Shown here: in pieces, positions 8,467 through 16,209 of the stretch
How the letters are laid out: every line of letters starts with the position of its first letter
How positions within the stretch are numbered: the first letter of the stretch is position 1
Source: an uncultured Clostridia bacterium
Lineage (GTDB): Bacteria > Bacillota > Clostridia > Christensenellales > Pumilibacteraceae
DNA: 49,116 nt
NCBI GenBank assembly: GCA_944363615.1
Contig: CALVUQ010000011.1
Location: forward strand, 1-49,116
Reading direction: 5' to 3'
Translations under genes and position numbers: made by a program
The notes under the pieces: model-generated
The model's input: the letters and a program-made list of their open reading frames with translations, nothing else
The model's database searches: none
What the model was told of the DNA's origin: nothing

Positions 8467-8500
8467 ACGTGACTTTTGTAAAGTTGCGTTTCTTTTTTTT
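8467..8500 (+). terminator. Attenuator-type terminator immediately before purE
   Basis: ACG-TG-ACTTT (8467-8476), loop TGT, and AAAGT-TG-CGT (8480-8489) form a stem with a two-by-two internal loop, followed by a T-rich tract with eight consecutive T at 8493-8500. The GAAGGAG ribosome binding site of purE begins at the next base. A terminator in this position only makes sense as a conditional element controlled by the leader upstream. Confidence 0.6.
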
Positions 8501-8518
8501 GAAGGAGTATCGTTTATT

Positions 8519-9004
8519 ATGGCAAATGTTCTGGTTGCAATGGGATCCAAAAGCGATCTCGACGCGGTAAAACCCGCGGTTCAGATTTTAAAAACATTCG
8601 GCGTCGACGTAACGGTTAAGGTAATGAGCGCGCATCGCACTCCCGACGTCGTGCGCGATTACGCCTCGGGAAAGAACGGCGACTTCGACGTGTTTATCGC
8701 CGCCGCGGGCAAGGCCGCGCATCTTGCGGGCTTTATTGCGGCTTTCACCACCCGTCCCGTAATAGGATTACCCGTTAAAAGTTCCACTATGGACGGACTG
8801 GACAGCCTTTTGTCCACCGTTCAGATGCCCTCGGGCGTGCCCGTCGCCACCGTCGCCATAAACGGCGGACTTAACGCGGGAATTCTGGCGCTTCAGATGC
8901 TGGCGATCGGCGACGACAAGCTTAAAGCCGCGCTTAAGGAATACCGCGCCAAAGCCGCGCAGGACGTAATAAATTCGAATATCAATTTATCGGAGGAAAT
9001 ATAA
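8519..9004 (+). CDS. purE: N5-carboxyaminoimidazole ribonucleotide mutase
   Basis: PurE supplies carboxyaminoimidazole ribonucleotide to PurC. The 161-residue protein has GSKSDLDAV at the N-terminus, [18 protein letters not shown] and the hexamer-core segment [16 protein letters not shown]. These match class I PurE, which normally takes N5-CAIR made by PurK, rather than class II, which uses AIR and CO2 directly. No purK occurs in the window. ATG 8519 follows GAAGGAG with an 11-nt gap. It heads the purine operon and lies directly downstream of the structured leader. Confidence 0.95.
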   Translation: MANVLVAMGSKSDLDAVKPAVQILKTFGVDVTVKVMSAHRTPDVVRDYASGKNGDFDVFIAAAGKAAHLAGFIAAFTTRPVIGLPVKSSTMDGLDSLLSTVQMPSGVPVATVAINGGLNAGILALQMLAIGDDKLKAALKEYRAKAAQDVINSNINLSEEI

Positions 9005-9005
9005 A

Positions 9006-9719
9006 ATGGAAAAACGCGAGCAGCTTTACGAAGGAAAAGCCAAAAAAGTATTCGCAACCGACAATGCCGACGTGGTGCTTGTCTCCTACAAGGACGACGC
9101 AACCGCTTTCAACGGCCTTAAAAAGGGTCAGATTGCGGGCAAGGGCGTCATTAACAACCGCTGCACCAATCTCATTTTCAAAATGCTTGAAAAACACGGC
9201 ATTCCCACCCATTACATAGAAGAAGTATCCCCCACGGACACTTTCGTCAAAAAAGTGCAGATCGTTCCCCTCGAAGTCATCGTGAGGAACGTTGCCGCAG
9301 GTTCTTTTTCCAAGCGTTACGGCGTGGAGGAGGGTACCCCGCTTAAAAGCACGGGTTTTGAATTCAGCTACAAGAATGACGATCTCGGCGACCCGATGAT
9401 CAACGATTTCTACGCGTTAAGCTTAGGGCTTGCCACCAAAGAGGAAATAAAGACGATTGAGGACATGGCGTTTAAGATAAACGACCTTCTCATCGGGTTC
9501 TTTAAGAAAATCGGACTGGACCTTATTGATTTCAAGCTGGAGTTCGGCAGATACAAGGGACAAATCATCCTCGCCGACGAGATAAGCCCCGATACCTGCC
9601 GCCTCTGGGACAGCGTTACTCACGAAAAACTCGACAAGGACCGCTTCCGCAGAGACCTCGGCGGAGTGGAAGAGGCTTACGAGGAAGTCATGAGAAGACT
9701 TACCGGAGAGTGTAAATGA
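9006..9719 (+). CDS. purC: SAICAR synthetase
   Basis: PurC condenses carboxyaminoimidazole ribonucleotide with aspartate using ATP. The 237-residue chain shows [11 protein letters not shown] (nucleotide loop), [24 protein letters not shown] and the substrate-binding DFKLEFG and [16 protein letters not shown] 9006 is one base after the purE stop, with GGAGGAAAT at the end of purE as ribosome binding site. The stop overlaps the purF start in ATGA. Confidence 0.97.
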   Translation: MEKREQLYEGKAKKVFATDNADVVLVSYKDDATAFNGLKKGQIAGKGVINNRCTNLIFKMLEKHGIPTHYIEEVSPTDTFVKKVQIVPLEVIVRNVAAGSFSKRYGVEEGTPLKSTGFEFSYKNDDLGDPMINDFYALSLGLATKEEIKTIEDMAFKINDLLIGFFKKIGLDLIDFKLEFGRYKGQIILADEISPDTCRLWDSVTHEKLDKDRFRRDLGGVEEAYEEVMRRLTGECK

Positions 9720-11146
9720 AGTCAATTCTCTTACCGCAAAACGAATTTGAAAGACAGGAGGAGTGTGGTATAATCGGTATCATCTCCAAGGAAAAAAAGG
9801 AGATGGCTCATGACCTGTATTTCGGCTTGTTCGCTCTTCAGCATCGCGGTCAGGAAAGCGCGGGTATCGCCGTCGCTTACGAGCCGCGTAAGGTCTACTA
9901 CTACAAAAAAATGGGACTTGTCAACGAGGTTTTCAACGAAGACAAGCTTGCCGCTTTTCCCGATACCAACTGCGGGATCGGCCACGTCCGCTATTCCACG
10001 ACGGGTTCAAGCAACGTCGTCAACGCTCAGCCCGTGGTGTTCTACGGCAGATGGGGCAGAATGGCGGTTGCCCATAACGGCAACATCATCAATTGCGACG
10101 CAATCAAATCAAGACTGATAAAGCAAGGACATATTTTTCAAAGCTCCATCGACAGCGAGGTTATCGCCGCGCTTATCAACCTTTACAGCGAAAACAGCCT
10201 GGAAGAGGGCGTAAAACGCGCCTGCGAGGAGCTTGTCGGCGCCTACGCGCTTGTCATAATGGCGGACAACAAGCTTGTCGCCGTACGCGACCCCATGGCT
10301 CTTAAACCGTTATGCCTGGGCGACAAAAAAGGCGATATTCTGTTCGCAAGCGAGACCTGCGCAATAGACTCTCTGGACGCCACAGTCATACGCGATCTTA
10401 AACCCGGCGAAATCGTCGTCGTGGACGAAAATTTACAGATGCATTCCTCGTTCATTTCGGGCGTTAACCGCCGTTCCTGTATTTTCGAGTACGTCTATCT
10501 TGCGAGAAGCGACAGTAAAATCGACGGGGTTAACGTGTACGACGCGCGTTACGAATGCGGCAAAATGCTGGCTCAGCTTTTTAAAATCGACGCGGACGTG
10601 GTGGCGGGCGTGCCCGACTCGGCAATCGTGTCGGCGCGCGGCTACAGCGAAGTGTCGGGCGTTCCGTACATCGACGCGCTCAGCAAAAACCGCTACATCG
10701 GCAGGACGTTTATTCAGCCCAGTCAGTCCTTGCGCGAAAACAGCGTCAAAATCAAGCTTAACGCCATAAGGGGCAACATCAAAAACAAGCGACTTATCCT
10801 TATAGACGATTCTATCGTGCGCGGCACCACCAGCCGCAAAATCGTTCAGCTGCTTCGCGACAACGGCGCCAAGGAAGTTCATATGCTGATCGCGTCGCCC
10901 GTAGTCGCCTTTCCCTGCTTTTTCGGCGTGGACATGGAGTCCAAGGACAAGCTTATCGGCGGATATAAAAACGAGCAGGAAATATGTAAAGCCATCGGCG
11001 CGGACAGCTTGCACTATCTTCCCATGGATTGCCTCGTAAAGGCGTGCGGCGGCAAGAAGGAGGATTTCTGCACGGCGTGCTTCGACGGCGATTATCCTAT
11101 ACCCATCGACAAATACAATTGCGGTAAATTCGTTCTGGAAATTTAA
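9716..11146 (+). CDS. purF: Amidophosphoribosyltransferase
   Basis: PurF uses PRPP and glutamine to make phosphoribosylamine, the committed purine step. It has an N-terminal nucleophile glutaminase domain: C17 in ECGIIGI follows a 16-residue propeptide that would be cleaved off. [11 protein letters not shown] and GHVRYSTTG follow. The PRPP loop is [16 protein letters not shown]. Cysteines in RRSCIF, FPCFFG and FCTACFDG match the four [4Fe-4S] ligands of the Bacillus-type enzyme, so it should be oxygen-labile. The length is 476 residues. ATG 9716 overlaps the purC stop. Confidence 0.97.
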   Translation: MKSILLPQNEFERQEECGIIGIISKEKKEMAHDLYFGLFALQHRGQESAGIAVAYEPRKVYYYKKMGLVNEVFNEDKLAAFPDTNCGIGHVRYSTTGSSNVVNAQPVVFYGRWGRMAVAHNGNIINCDAIKSRLIKQGHIFQSSIDSEVIAALINLYSENSLEEGVKRACEELVGAYALVIMADNKLVAVRDPMALKPLCLGDKKGDILFASETCAIDSLDATVIRDLKPGEIVVVDENLQMHSSFISGVNRRSCIFEYVYLARSDSKIDGVNVYDARYECGKMLAQLFKIDADVVAGVPDSAIVSARGYSEVSGVPYIDALSKNRYIGRTFIQPSQSLRENSVKIKLNAIRGNIKNKRLILIDDSIVRGTTSRKIVQLLRDNGAKEVHMLIASPVVAFPCFFGVDMESKDKLIGGYKNEQEICKAIGADSLHYLPMDCLVKACGGKKEDFCTACFDGDYPIPIDKYNCGKFVLEI

Positions 11147-11166
11147 CCGCAACGGGAGAATTAAAT

Positions 11167-12183
11167 ATGGCAATAGATTACAAAAACGCGGGAGTGGACG
11201 TTGAGGCGGGCTACAGCGCGGTAAGACTCATGAAGGAATACGTAAAGTCCACCTACGACAAAAACGTCGTGGGCGATCTGGGCTCTTTCGGCGGATTTTA
11301 CGCCCTTTCGGACGCAGCCGACGGCGACGTTCTGGTCGCGGGTACCGACGGCGTGGGTACAAAACTCAAGTACGCGTTTTCATTAAACAAACACGATACC
11401 ATAGGCATCGACTGCGTTGCAATGTGCGTCAACGACATCGTATGCCAGGGCGCAAAACCGCTTATCTTCCTCGACTACATCGCTTTAGGTAAGCTTATCC
11501 CCGAAAAAGTCGCGCTTATCGTCAAGGGCGTCAGCGAGGGTTGCCGCATGGCGGGTTGCGCGCTTATCGGCGGCGAAACTGCAGAAATGCCCGGCTTTTA
11601 CCCCGAGGACGAGTACGACCTTGCGGGCTTTTCGGTAGGAATAGTCAAGAAAAACAAGGTCATAAACGGCAGCGGAATAGTCAAAGGCGACCGTCTTATC
11701 GGATTGCGCTCCTCGGGCGTACATTCAAACGGCTATTCGCTTGTGAGAAAGCTGTTCCCCGCTTCCGACAAGGCGACTTACGAGTACTGCGACGCCATCG
11801 GCGGCGTGCCCGCGGAAATACTGCTTACGCCCACGCGCATCTACGTCAAAACCGTGCTGTCGCTTATCGAAACGACGGATATAAAGGGCATCGCTCACAT
11901 CACGGGCGGCGGCTTTATCGAAAACATTCCCAGAATTCTTCCGAAGGGTCTGGCGGCCAGGATAGACCGCGATTCCTATGAAATTCCCGCGCTTTTTAAG
12001 GAGCTTCAGCGCCGCGCGGACATTCCTTACGAAAAAATGTGCAACACCTTCAACATGGGCATAGGGCTTGTGCTTGCCGTAAGCAAACAAGACGAAAAAA
12101 CCGTGCTTTCTAAGCTTAAGTCTTTGGGCGAAGATCCCGTGTCCTTGGGCGAAGTCGTCGGGGGAGAGGGCGTCATTCTATGA
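11167..12183 (+). CDS. purM: AIR synthetase
   Basis: PurM closes the imidazole ring of FGAM to give AIR, using ATP. The 338-residue protein has the family's GVDVEAGYSAV start, ATP-binding VAGTDGVGTKLK, the metal and substrate region GIDCVAMCVNDI, GGETAEMPGFY and the C-terminal ITGGGFIENIPR. ATG 11167 follows a GGGAG site 20 bases after purF. The stop overlaps the purN ATG by four bases. Confidence 0.97.
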   Translation: MAIDYKNAGVDVEAGYSAVRLMKEYVKSTYDKNVVGDLGSFGGFYALSDAADGDVLVAGTDGVGTKLKYAFSLNKHDTIGIDCVAMCVNDIVCQGAKPLIFLDYIALGKLIPEKVALIVKGVSEGCRMAGCALIGGETAEMPGFYPEDEYDLAGFSVGIVKKNKVINGSGIVKGDRLIGLRSSGVHSNGYSLVRKLFPASDKATYEYCDAIGGVPAEILLTPTRIYVKTVLSLIETTDIKGIAHITGGGFIENIPRILPKGLAARIDRDSYEIPALFKELQRRADIPYEKMCNTFNMGIGLVLAVSKQDEKTVLSKLKSLGEDPVSLGEVVGGEGVIL

Positions 12184-12761
12184 AAAACGTCTGCGTTTTC
12201 GCAAGCGGCTCCGGCTCCGACTTTCAAAGCATAATAGACGGGGTGAAAAAGGGGCTGATAAACGCGGAAATAAAACTTCTGGTTGCGTCCAAACCCGACA
12301 TTTACGCAATTACGCGCGCTGTAGAGGCGGGTATCCCTTACGTCGTGTTCAGTAAGTCCGATTACGAAAGTACGGAAAAAATGTACGACGCGCTTATACC
12401 TTTGCTGAAGGAAAACAAAATCGACCTCATCGTGCTGGCGGGCTACCTTACCGTGCTTACGCCCAATATCGTGTCGGCTTTCCGCGGCAAAATAATCAAC
12501 ATTCACCCGTCGCTTATTCCCGCGTATTGCGGCAACGGCTTTTACGGCATGCGCGTACACCGCGCCGTCATCGAAAACAAGGAAAAATTTTCGGGCGCAA
12601 CCGTTCACTATGTGGACGAGGGCACCGATACGGGCGAAATCATCGCTCAGGAAAAAGTCGAAGTTTATCCCTCCGACACGCCCGAATCGCTTCAGGCGCG
12701 CGTGCTGGAGCTGGAGCACAGACTGCTGCCCGAAACGGTGGCAAAGCTTTGCCGCGACTGA
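12180..12761 (+). CDS. purN: Phosphoribosylglycinamide formyltransferase
   Basis: PurN transfers formyl from 10-formyl-THF to GAR. The 193-residue chain carries FASGSGSDFQSI (phosphate-binding loop), the formyltransferase active-site stretch IINIHPSLIPAYCG with the catalytic N-x-H, and SGATVHYVDEGTDTG with the catalytic Asp. The loop after HPSLIP reads AYCGNGFYGMRVH, longer than the usual FKGLHAH form. It overlaps purM and is followed by a 294-nt spacer. Confidence 0.96.
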   Translation: MKNVCVFASGSGSDFQSIIDGVKKGLINAEIKLLVASKPDIYAITRAVEAGIPYVVFSKSDYESTEKMYDALIPLLKENKIDLIVLAGYLTVLTPNIVSAFRGKIINIHPSLIPAYCGNGFYGMRVHRAVIENKEKFSGATVHYVDEGTDTGEIIAQEKVEVYPSDTPESLQARVLELEHRLLPETVAKLCRD

Positions 12762-13055
12762 CCTATATTGCTTTCATGCGTTCACTTTTTGCATTTTTAC
12801 TTAAAAACCTTACCTTGACGGGTAAATGCGGACCTATGCGGCTTTAAAGCGGAACGGCGGAACAGGATCTTAAACGTTTTCGACACTGAAAAAACCGCAT
12901 TGCGCGCTTTATGGCATTTTGCGGTAAAACGGGCTTTAACAGGTCTATTGCGCTTTGATGAAACGGCGCCTTCCCGAAAAAAGGCTGTTTGCGTCAGGCG
13001 GCAAAAAAAACAATCATACACGATAAAAAAATTCGGATATACGAGGAGAACGGTT
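12762..13055 (+). other. purN-purH spacer with two hairpins
   Basis: These 294 nt contain no credible gene. ACCGCA (12894-12899) pairs with TGCGGT (12920-12925), with an inner TGC/GCA, and GCCTT (12968-12972) pairs with AAGGC (12981-12985). Neither has a downstream T-run. A 14-mer, AAAAAACCGCATTG at 12889-12902, recurs exactly in the pyrF-pyrE spacer at 25305-25318. CGAGGAGA at 13042-13049 is the purH ribosome binding site. No convincing promoter was found. Confidence 0.45.
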
Positions 13056-14585
13056 ATGAAAAAAAGAGCACTTATCAGCGTATCGGACAAAACGGGAGTG
13101 GAAGAGGCGGCAAAACGCCTTGAAAAGCTCGGGTACGAGATTATTTCGACGGGCGGGACGGAGGCGGCGCTTAAAAAAGCGGGCGTAAAAACCGTCAACA
13201 TCAGCGACATCACGGGATTTCCCGAATGCCTTGACGGAAGGGTCAAGACTTTGCATCCCGCCGTCCACGCGGGGCTTCTGGCAATGCGCGCCAATCCCTC
13301 GCACATGGAACAGCTTGAGAAATTGGGGATAAACACCATAGACGTGGTCATCGTCAACCTTTATCCTTTCAAGCAGACGGTGATGAAAGGCTGCTCTTTC
13401 GCAGAGGCTGTGGAAAACATCGACATCGGCGGCCCCACCATGCTGAGAAGCGCGGCAAAGAACTATCAGGACGTCGTGGTGATCGTGGACCCCGCCGACT
13501 ACGAAAAAGCGCTGTCGGAGCTTGAAAGCGGTAACGTAAGTATCGAAACGCGCAAATACCTCATGTACAAGGTTTATCAGCATACCGCGGTTTACGACAC
13601 GCTTATTTCGGGCTATTTAAGAAGCCAGATAGGCATCGAGTTTCCCGACCAGCTTACGCTTGCTTACGAAAAGAAGGAGCAAATGCGTTACGGCGAAAAC
13701 CCGCACCAGAAAGCCGCCGTGTACGGAGAGGCCATTCCCGTATACAACTCGCTTATCAACGCGGTGCAGCTTAACGGCAAACAGCTTTCCTACAACAACA
13801 TCAACGACGCAAACGGCGCAATCGAGCTTCTGAAAGAGTTCGACGAAACGGCGGTAGTTGCGGTAAAACACGCCAACCCCTGCGGAGTCGCGTGCGCGGA
13901 CACCGTTCTGGACGCGTATAAAGCGGCTTACGAAGCCGATCCCGTTTCCATTTTTGGCGGAATTGTCGCGGTAAACGAGTGCGTGGACAAGGCTACCGCG
14001 GAAGAAATGGTCAAAATCTTCCTCGAGATAGTAATTGCGCCCGATTTTACCGACGAGGCGGTGGAAGTTCTTAAAAGAAAACCCAATTTAAGAGTGCTTA
14101 AAATAAAGGACGTCGCCAGGAAAAACCCCGCGGGAACCATGGAGTTCAAAAAAGTTTACGGCGGACTTATCGTGCAGGAGGCGGACAACGGGGTTTACGA
14201 CGAGATAAAGACCGTCACGAAGGCTCAGCCCGACAAGCAGGACCTCGAGTCCATGAAGTTTGCCATGACAGTCGTCAAGCATTGTAAATCCAACGCCATA
14301 GTGCTTGCGCGCGGCAAACACACTCTGGGCATCGGCGTGGGACAGACCAACCGCATCTGGGCGGCTTGCCAGGCTGTCGAGCACAGCATCGGCGGAGCGC
14401 AGGGCGCGGTCATGGCGTCCGACGCGTTCTTCCCCTTCTCCGACTGCGTGGAGGAAGCGGCTAAAGCGGGCGTAAAAGCCATCGTTCAGCCCGGCGGCAG
14501 CATCCGCGACGAGGAAAGCATCAAAGCCTGCGACGAACACGGCATTGCCATGTGCTTTACGGGCGTAAGACACTTCAAGCATTGA
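13056..14585 (+). CDS. purH: AICAR transformylase / IMP cyclohydrolase
   Basis: PurH carries out the last two steps to IMP. The N-terminal MGS-like cyclohydrolase domain begins KRALISVSDKTGVEEAA and contains STGGTEAALKKAG and LDGRVKTLHPAVHAG. The C-terminal transformylase shows YGENPHQKAA, VKHANPCGVA, SIFGGIVAVN, AQGAVMASDAFFPF and VQPGGSIRDEE. At 509 residues it is full length. The start is ATG 13056 after GAGGAGA; the open frame back to 12900 encodes a basic extension not found in the family. Its AICAR substrate also comes from HisF. Confidence 0.97.
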   Translation: MKKRALISVSDKTGVEEAAKRLEKLGYEIISTGGTEAALKKAGVKTVNISDITGFPECLDGRVKTLHPAVHAGLLAMRANPSHMEQLEKLGINTIDVVIVNLYPFKQTVMKGCSFAEAVENIDIGGPTMLRSAAKNYQDVVVIVDPADYEKALSELESGNVSIETRKYLMYKVYQHTAVYDTLISGYLRSQIGIEFPDQLTLAYEKKEQMRYGENPHQKAAVYGEAIPVYNSLINAVQLNGKQLSYNNINDANGAIELLKEFDETAVVAVKHANPCGVACADTVLDAYKAAYEADPVSIFGGIVAVNECVDKATAEEMVKIFLEIVIAPDFTDEAVEVLKRKPNLRVLKIKDVARKNPAGTMEFKKVYGGLIVQEADNGVYDEIKTVTKAQPDKQDLESMKFAMTVVKHCKSNAIVLARGKHTLGIGVGQTNRIWAACQAVEHSIGGAQGAVMASDAFFPFSDCVEEAAKAGVKAIVQPGGSIRDEESIKACDEHGIAMCFTGVRHFKH

Positions 14586-14870
14586 TTTATTCCTGAGCGC
14601 CGCGTTTGTCGGTTGAATCTAAAAAAGTTCGTTTACCCGTCTTTTGCTTTGACGAAAACGGTTTAAGTTTCAAAACGGATTAAGTTTCAATCCGACTGAA
14701 AAACCGGACTAAGCCGCTTTATGCGGTTCAGCATAAAAAGCATTATGTGCGGCAAACGCAGATTGCACTGGTTTTACATATAATTACTCATAAAAAGGGC
14801 GCGTTCGACGGTTTATAAAAGTCTTGTAAACTCAGTCGGCGCCCGTAAAAAACGTAAAAAGGAACGGAAT
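14586..14870 (+). other. purH-purD spacer: tandem repeat and long hairpin
   Basis: This 285-nt gap has no gene. AAAACGGTTTAAGTTTC at 14655-14671 is repeated at once at 14672-14688 with a single change, and CGGATT/AATCCG (14676-14681 with 14689-14694) forms a hairpin over the second copy. Close to purD a composite stem runs GGGCGC (14797-14802), bulge GTT, CGAC (14806-14809), GTTTA (14811-14815), loop, TAAAC (14827-14831), GTCG and GCGCCC (14835-14844), 15 pairs in all. A T-run follows this stem only on the minus strand, so it is not a plus-strand terminator. An AAGGA site precedes purD. Confidence 0.55.
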
Positions 14871-16118
14871 ATGAAAATTCTCGTAATAGGCGGCGGCGGC
14901 AGAGAGCACGCAATCGTCAAAAAACTTAAGGAAAGCAAGCGCGTGGAGGCGCTTTACTGCATGCCCGGTAACGCGGGTATTGCTTCGGACGCCGTATGCG
15001 TGGACGGAAAAGCCACCGATATCGAAAAAGCGGTTTCTTTTGCGCGCGAAAATAAAATCGACCTTGTGTTCGTCGCGCCCGACGACCCTTTAAGTCTGGG
15101 TATGGTGGACGCCCTTAACGCGGCGGGTATCCGTGCGTTCGGGCCCGTAAAGGCGGCGGCAAGGCTGGAGGGCAGCAAGGCTTTTTCCAAGGATTTTATG
15201 ATGCGCCATGGTATTCCCACCGCGCGTTACGAGTGCTTTTCCGATTACGACACGGCTTTGGATTACGTGCGTCAATCCGACTTTCCGCTGGTACTTAAGG
15301 CGGACGGTCTTGCTTTAGGCAAGGGCGTGCTTATCTGTAAAAACCTTGACGAAGCGGAGGAAGGCCTTAAAAAACTGATGCTGGATCGCGCGTTCGGCGC
15401 AAGCGGCTCCACCGTGGTTATAGAGGAATTCCTGACGGGCAGGGAAGTGACCGTGCTTGCCTTTACCGACGGTAACACGGTTAAATGTATGCCCTCAAGC
15501 CAGGACCACAAGCGCGCTTTTGACGGCGACCGCGGCCCCAATACGGGCGGCATGGGCGCGTTTGCACCTTCGCCTTACTTCACGCCCGATAAGCAGGCGG
15601 AGGCGATGCGCACGATTTTCCTGCCCACGATAGAAGGGCTTAAAGCGGACGGAATCGTATATAAAGGCGTCATATACTTCGGACTTATGATGACGGAAAA
15701 GGGAATAAAGGTCATCGAATACAATTCGCGTTTCGGCGACCCCGAGACTCAGGCGATTCTGCCGCTGTTAAAAACGGATTTTACGGAAATAATCGACGCG
15801 TGCATCGACGGCACACTCGACAAAATCGACATCGAATGGCTGGATAAGACGGGCTTTACGGTGGTTATCGCGTCGGGCGGCTATCCCGACAACGTCGTAA
15901 AAGGTTACCCCATAACCATAGGAAAGCTTGAGGGCGTTACTCTTTACCACGCGGGCACGGCGATTAAAGACGGCACTCTCGTCACCAACGGCGGCAGAGT
16001 TTTCGACATGACGGCGGTTGCGGACAACATCGAAGACGCGCGCAGGATCGTCTATCGCGAGATCGGCAAGGTAAGCTTTTACGAATCGCGTTTCAGAAGC
16101 GATATCGGCAAGGTTTAA
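14871..16118 (+). CDS. purD: Phosphoribosylamine-glycine ligase
   Basis: PurD joins glycine to phosphoribosylamine with ATP. The 415-residue ATP-grasp enzyme starts KILVIGGGGREHAIV, has LVLKADGLALGKGV in the ATP lid, SQDHKRAFDGDRGPNTGGMGAF in the substrate region and EYNSRFGDPETQ with metal-binding residues. The usual VGPEAPL motif reads VAPDDPL here, a mild deviation. ATG 14871 follows AAAAAGGAACGG. Confidence 0.96.
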   Translation: MKILVIGGGGREHAIVKKLKESKRVEALYCMPGNAGIASDAVCVDGKATDIEKAVSFARENKIDLVFVAPDDPLSLGMVDALNAAGIRAFGPVKAAARLEGSKAFSKDFMMRHGIPTARYECFSDYDTALDYVRQSDFPLVLKADGLALGKGVLICKNLDEAEEGLKKLMLDRAFGASGSTVVIEEFLTGREVTVLAFTDGNTVKCMPSSQDHKRAFDGDRGPNTGGMGAFAPSPYFTPDKQAEAMRTIFLPTIEGLKADGIVYKGVIYFGLMMTEKGIKVIEYNSRFGDPETQAILPLLKTDFTEIIDACIDGTLDKIDIEWLDKTGFTVVIASGGYPDNVVKGYPITIGKLEGVTLYHAGTAIKDGTLVTNGGRVFDMTAVADNIEDARRIVYREIGKVSFYESRFRSDIGKV

Positions 16119-16170
16119 CCCAAAGTCGGGTTAAGAAAAACAGTAAAATAACGGCTGAAAAACGGCTGAC

Positions 16171-16191
16171 GCCGATTTGTTTTCAATCGGC
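16171..16191 (+). repeat. Perfect intercistronic hairpin before purL
   Basis: GCCGATT (16171-16177) and AATCGGC (16185-16191) form a perfect seven-pair stem with a seven-nt loop, 18 nt before the purL ATG and just upstream of its AAGG site. No T-run follows. The form resembles CGGATT/AATCCG in the purH-purD spacer, which also has a seven-nt loop ending TTTC or TTTTC. Confidence 0.6.
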
Positions 16192-16209
16192 TAAATAAGG
16201 AAAAACATT

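Noticed and set aside
8461..8490. GGGACGTGAC as the 5' half of a ZTP (pfl) riboswitch
   Set aside because: The string resembles the pfl core, but the required GC-rich 3' half is absent before the T-run and purE; the same bases fit a simple terminator stem.
14797..14844. The purD-proximal stem as a plus-strand terminator for purH
   Set aside because: Bases after the right arm are GTAAAAAACG with no T-run, and the purD ribosome binding site follows directly.
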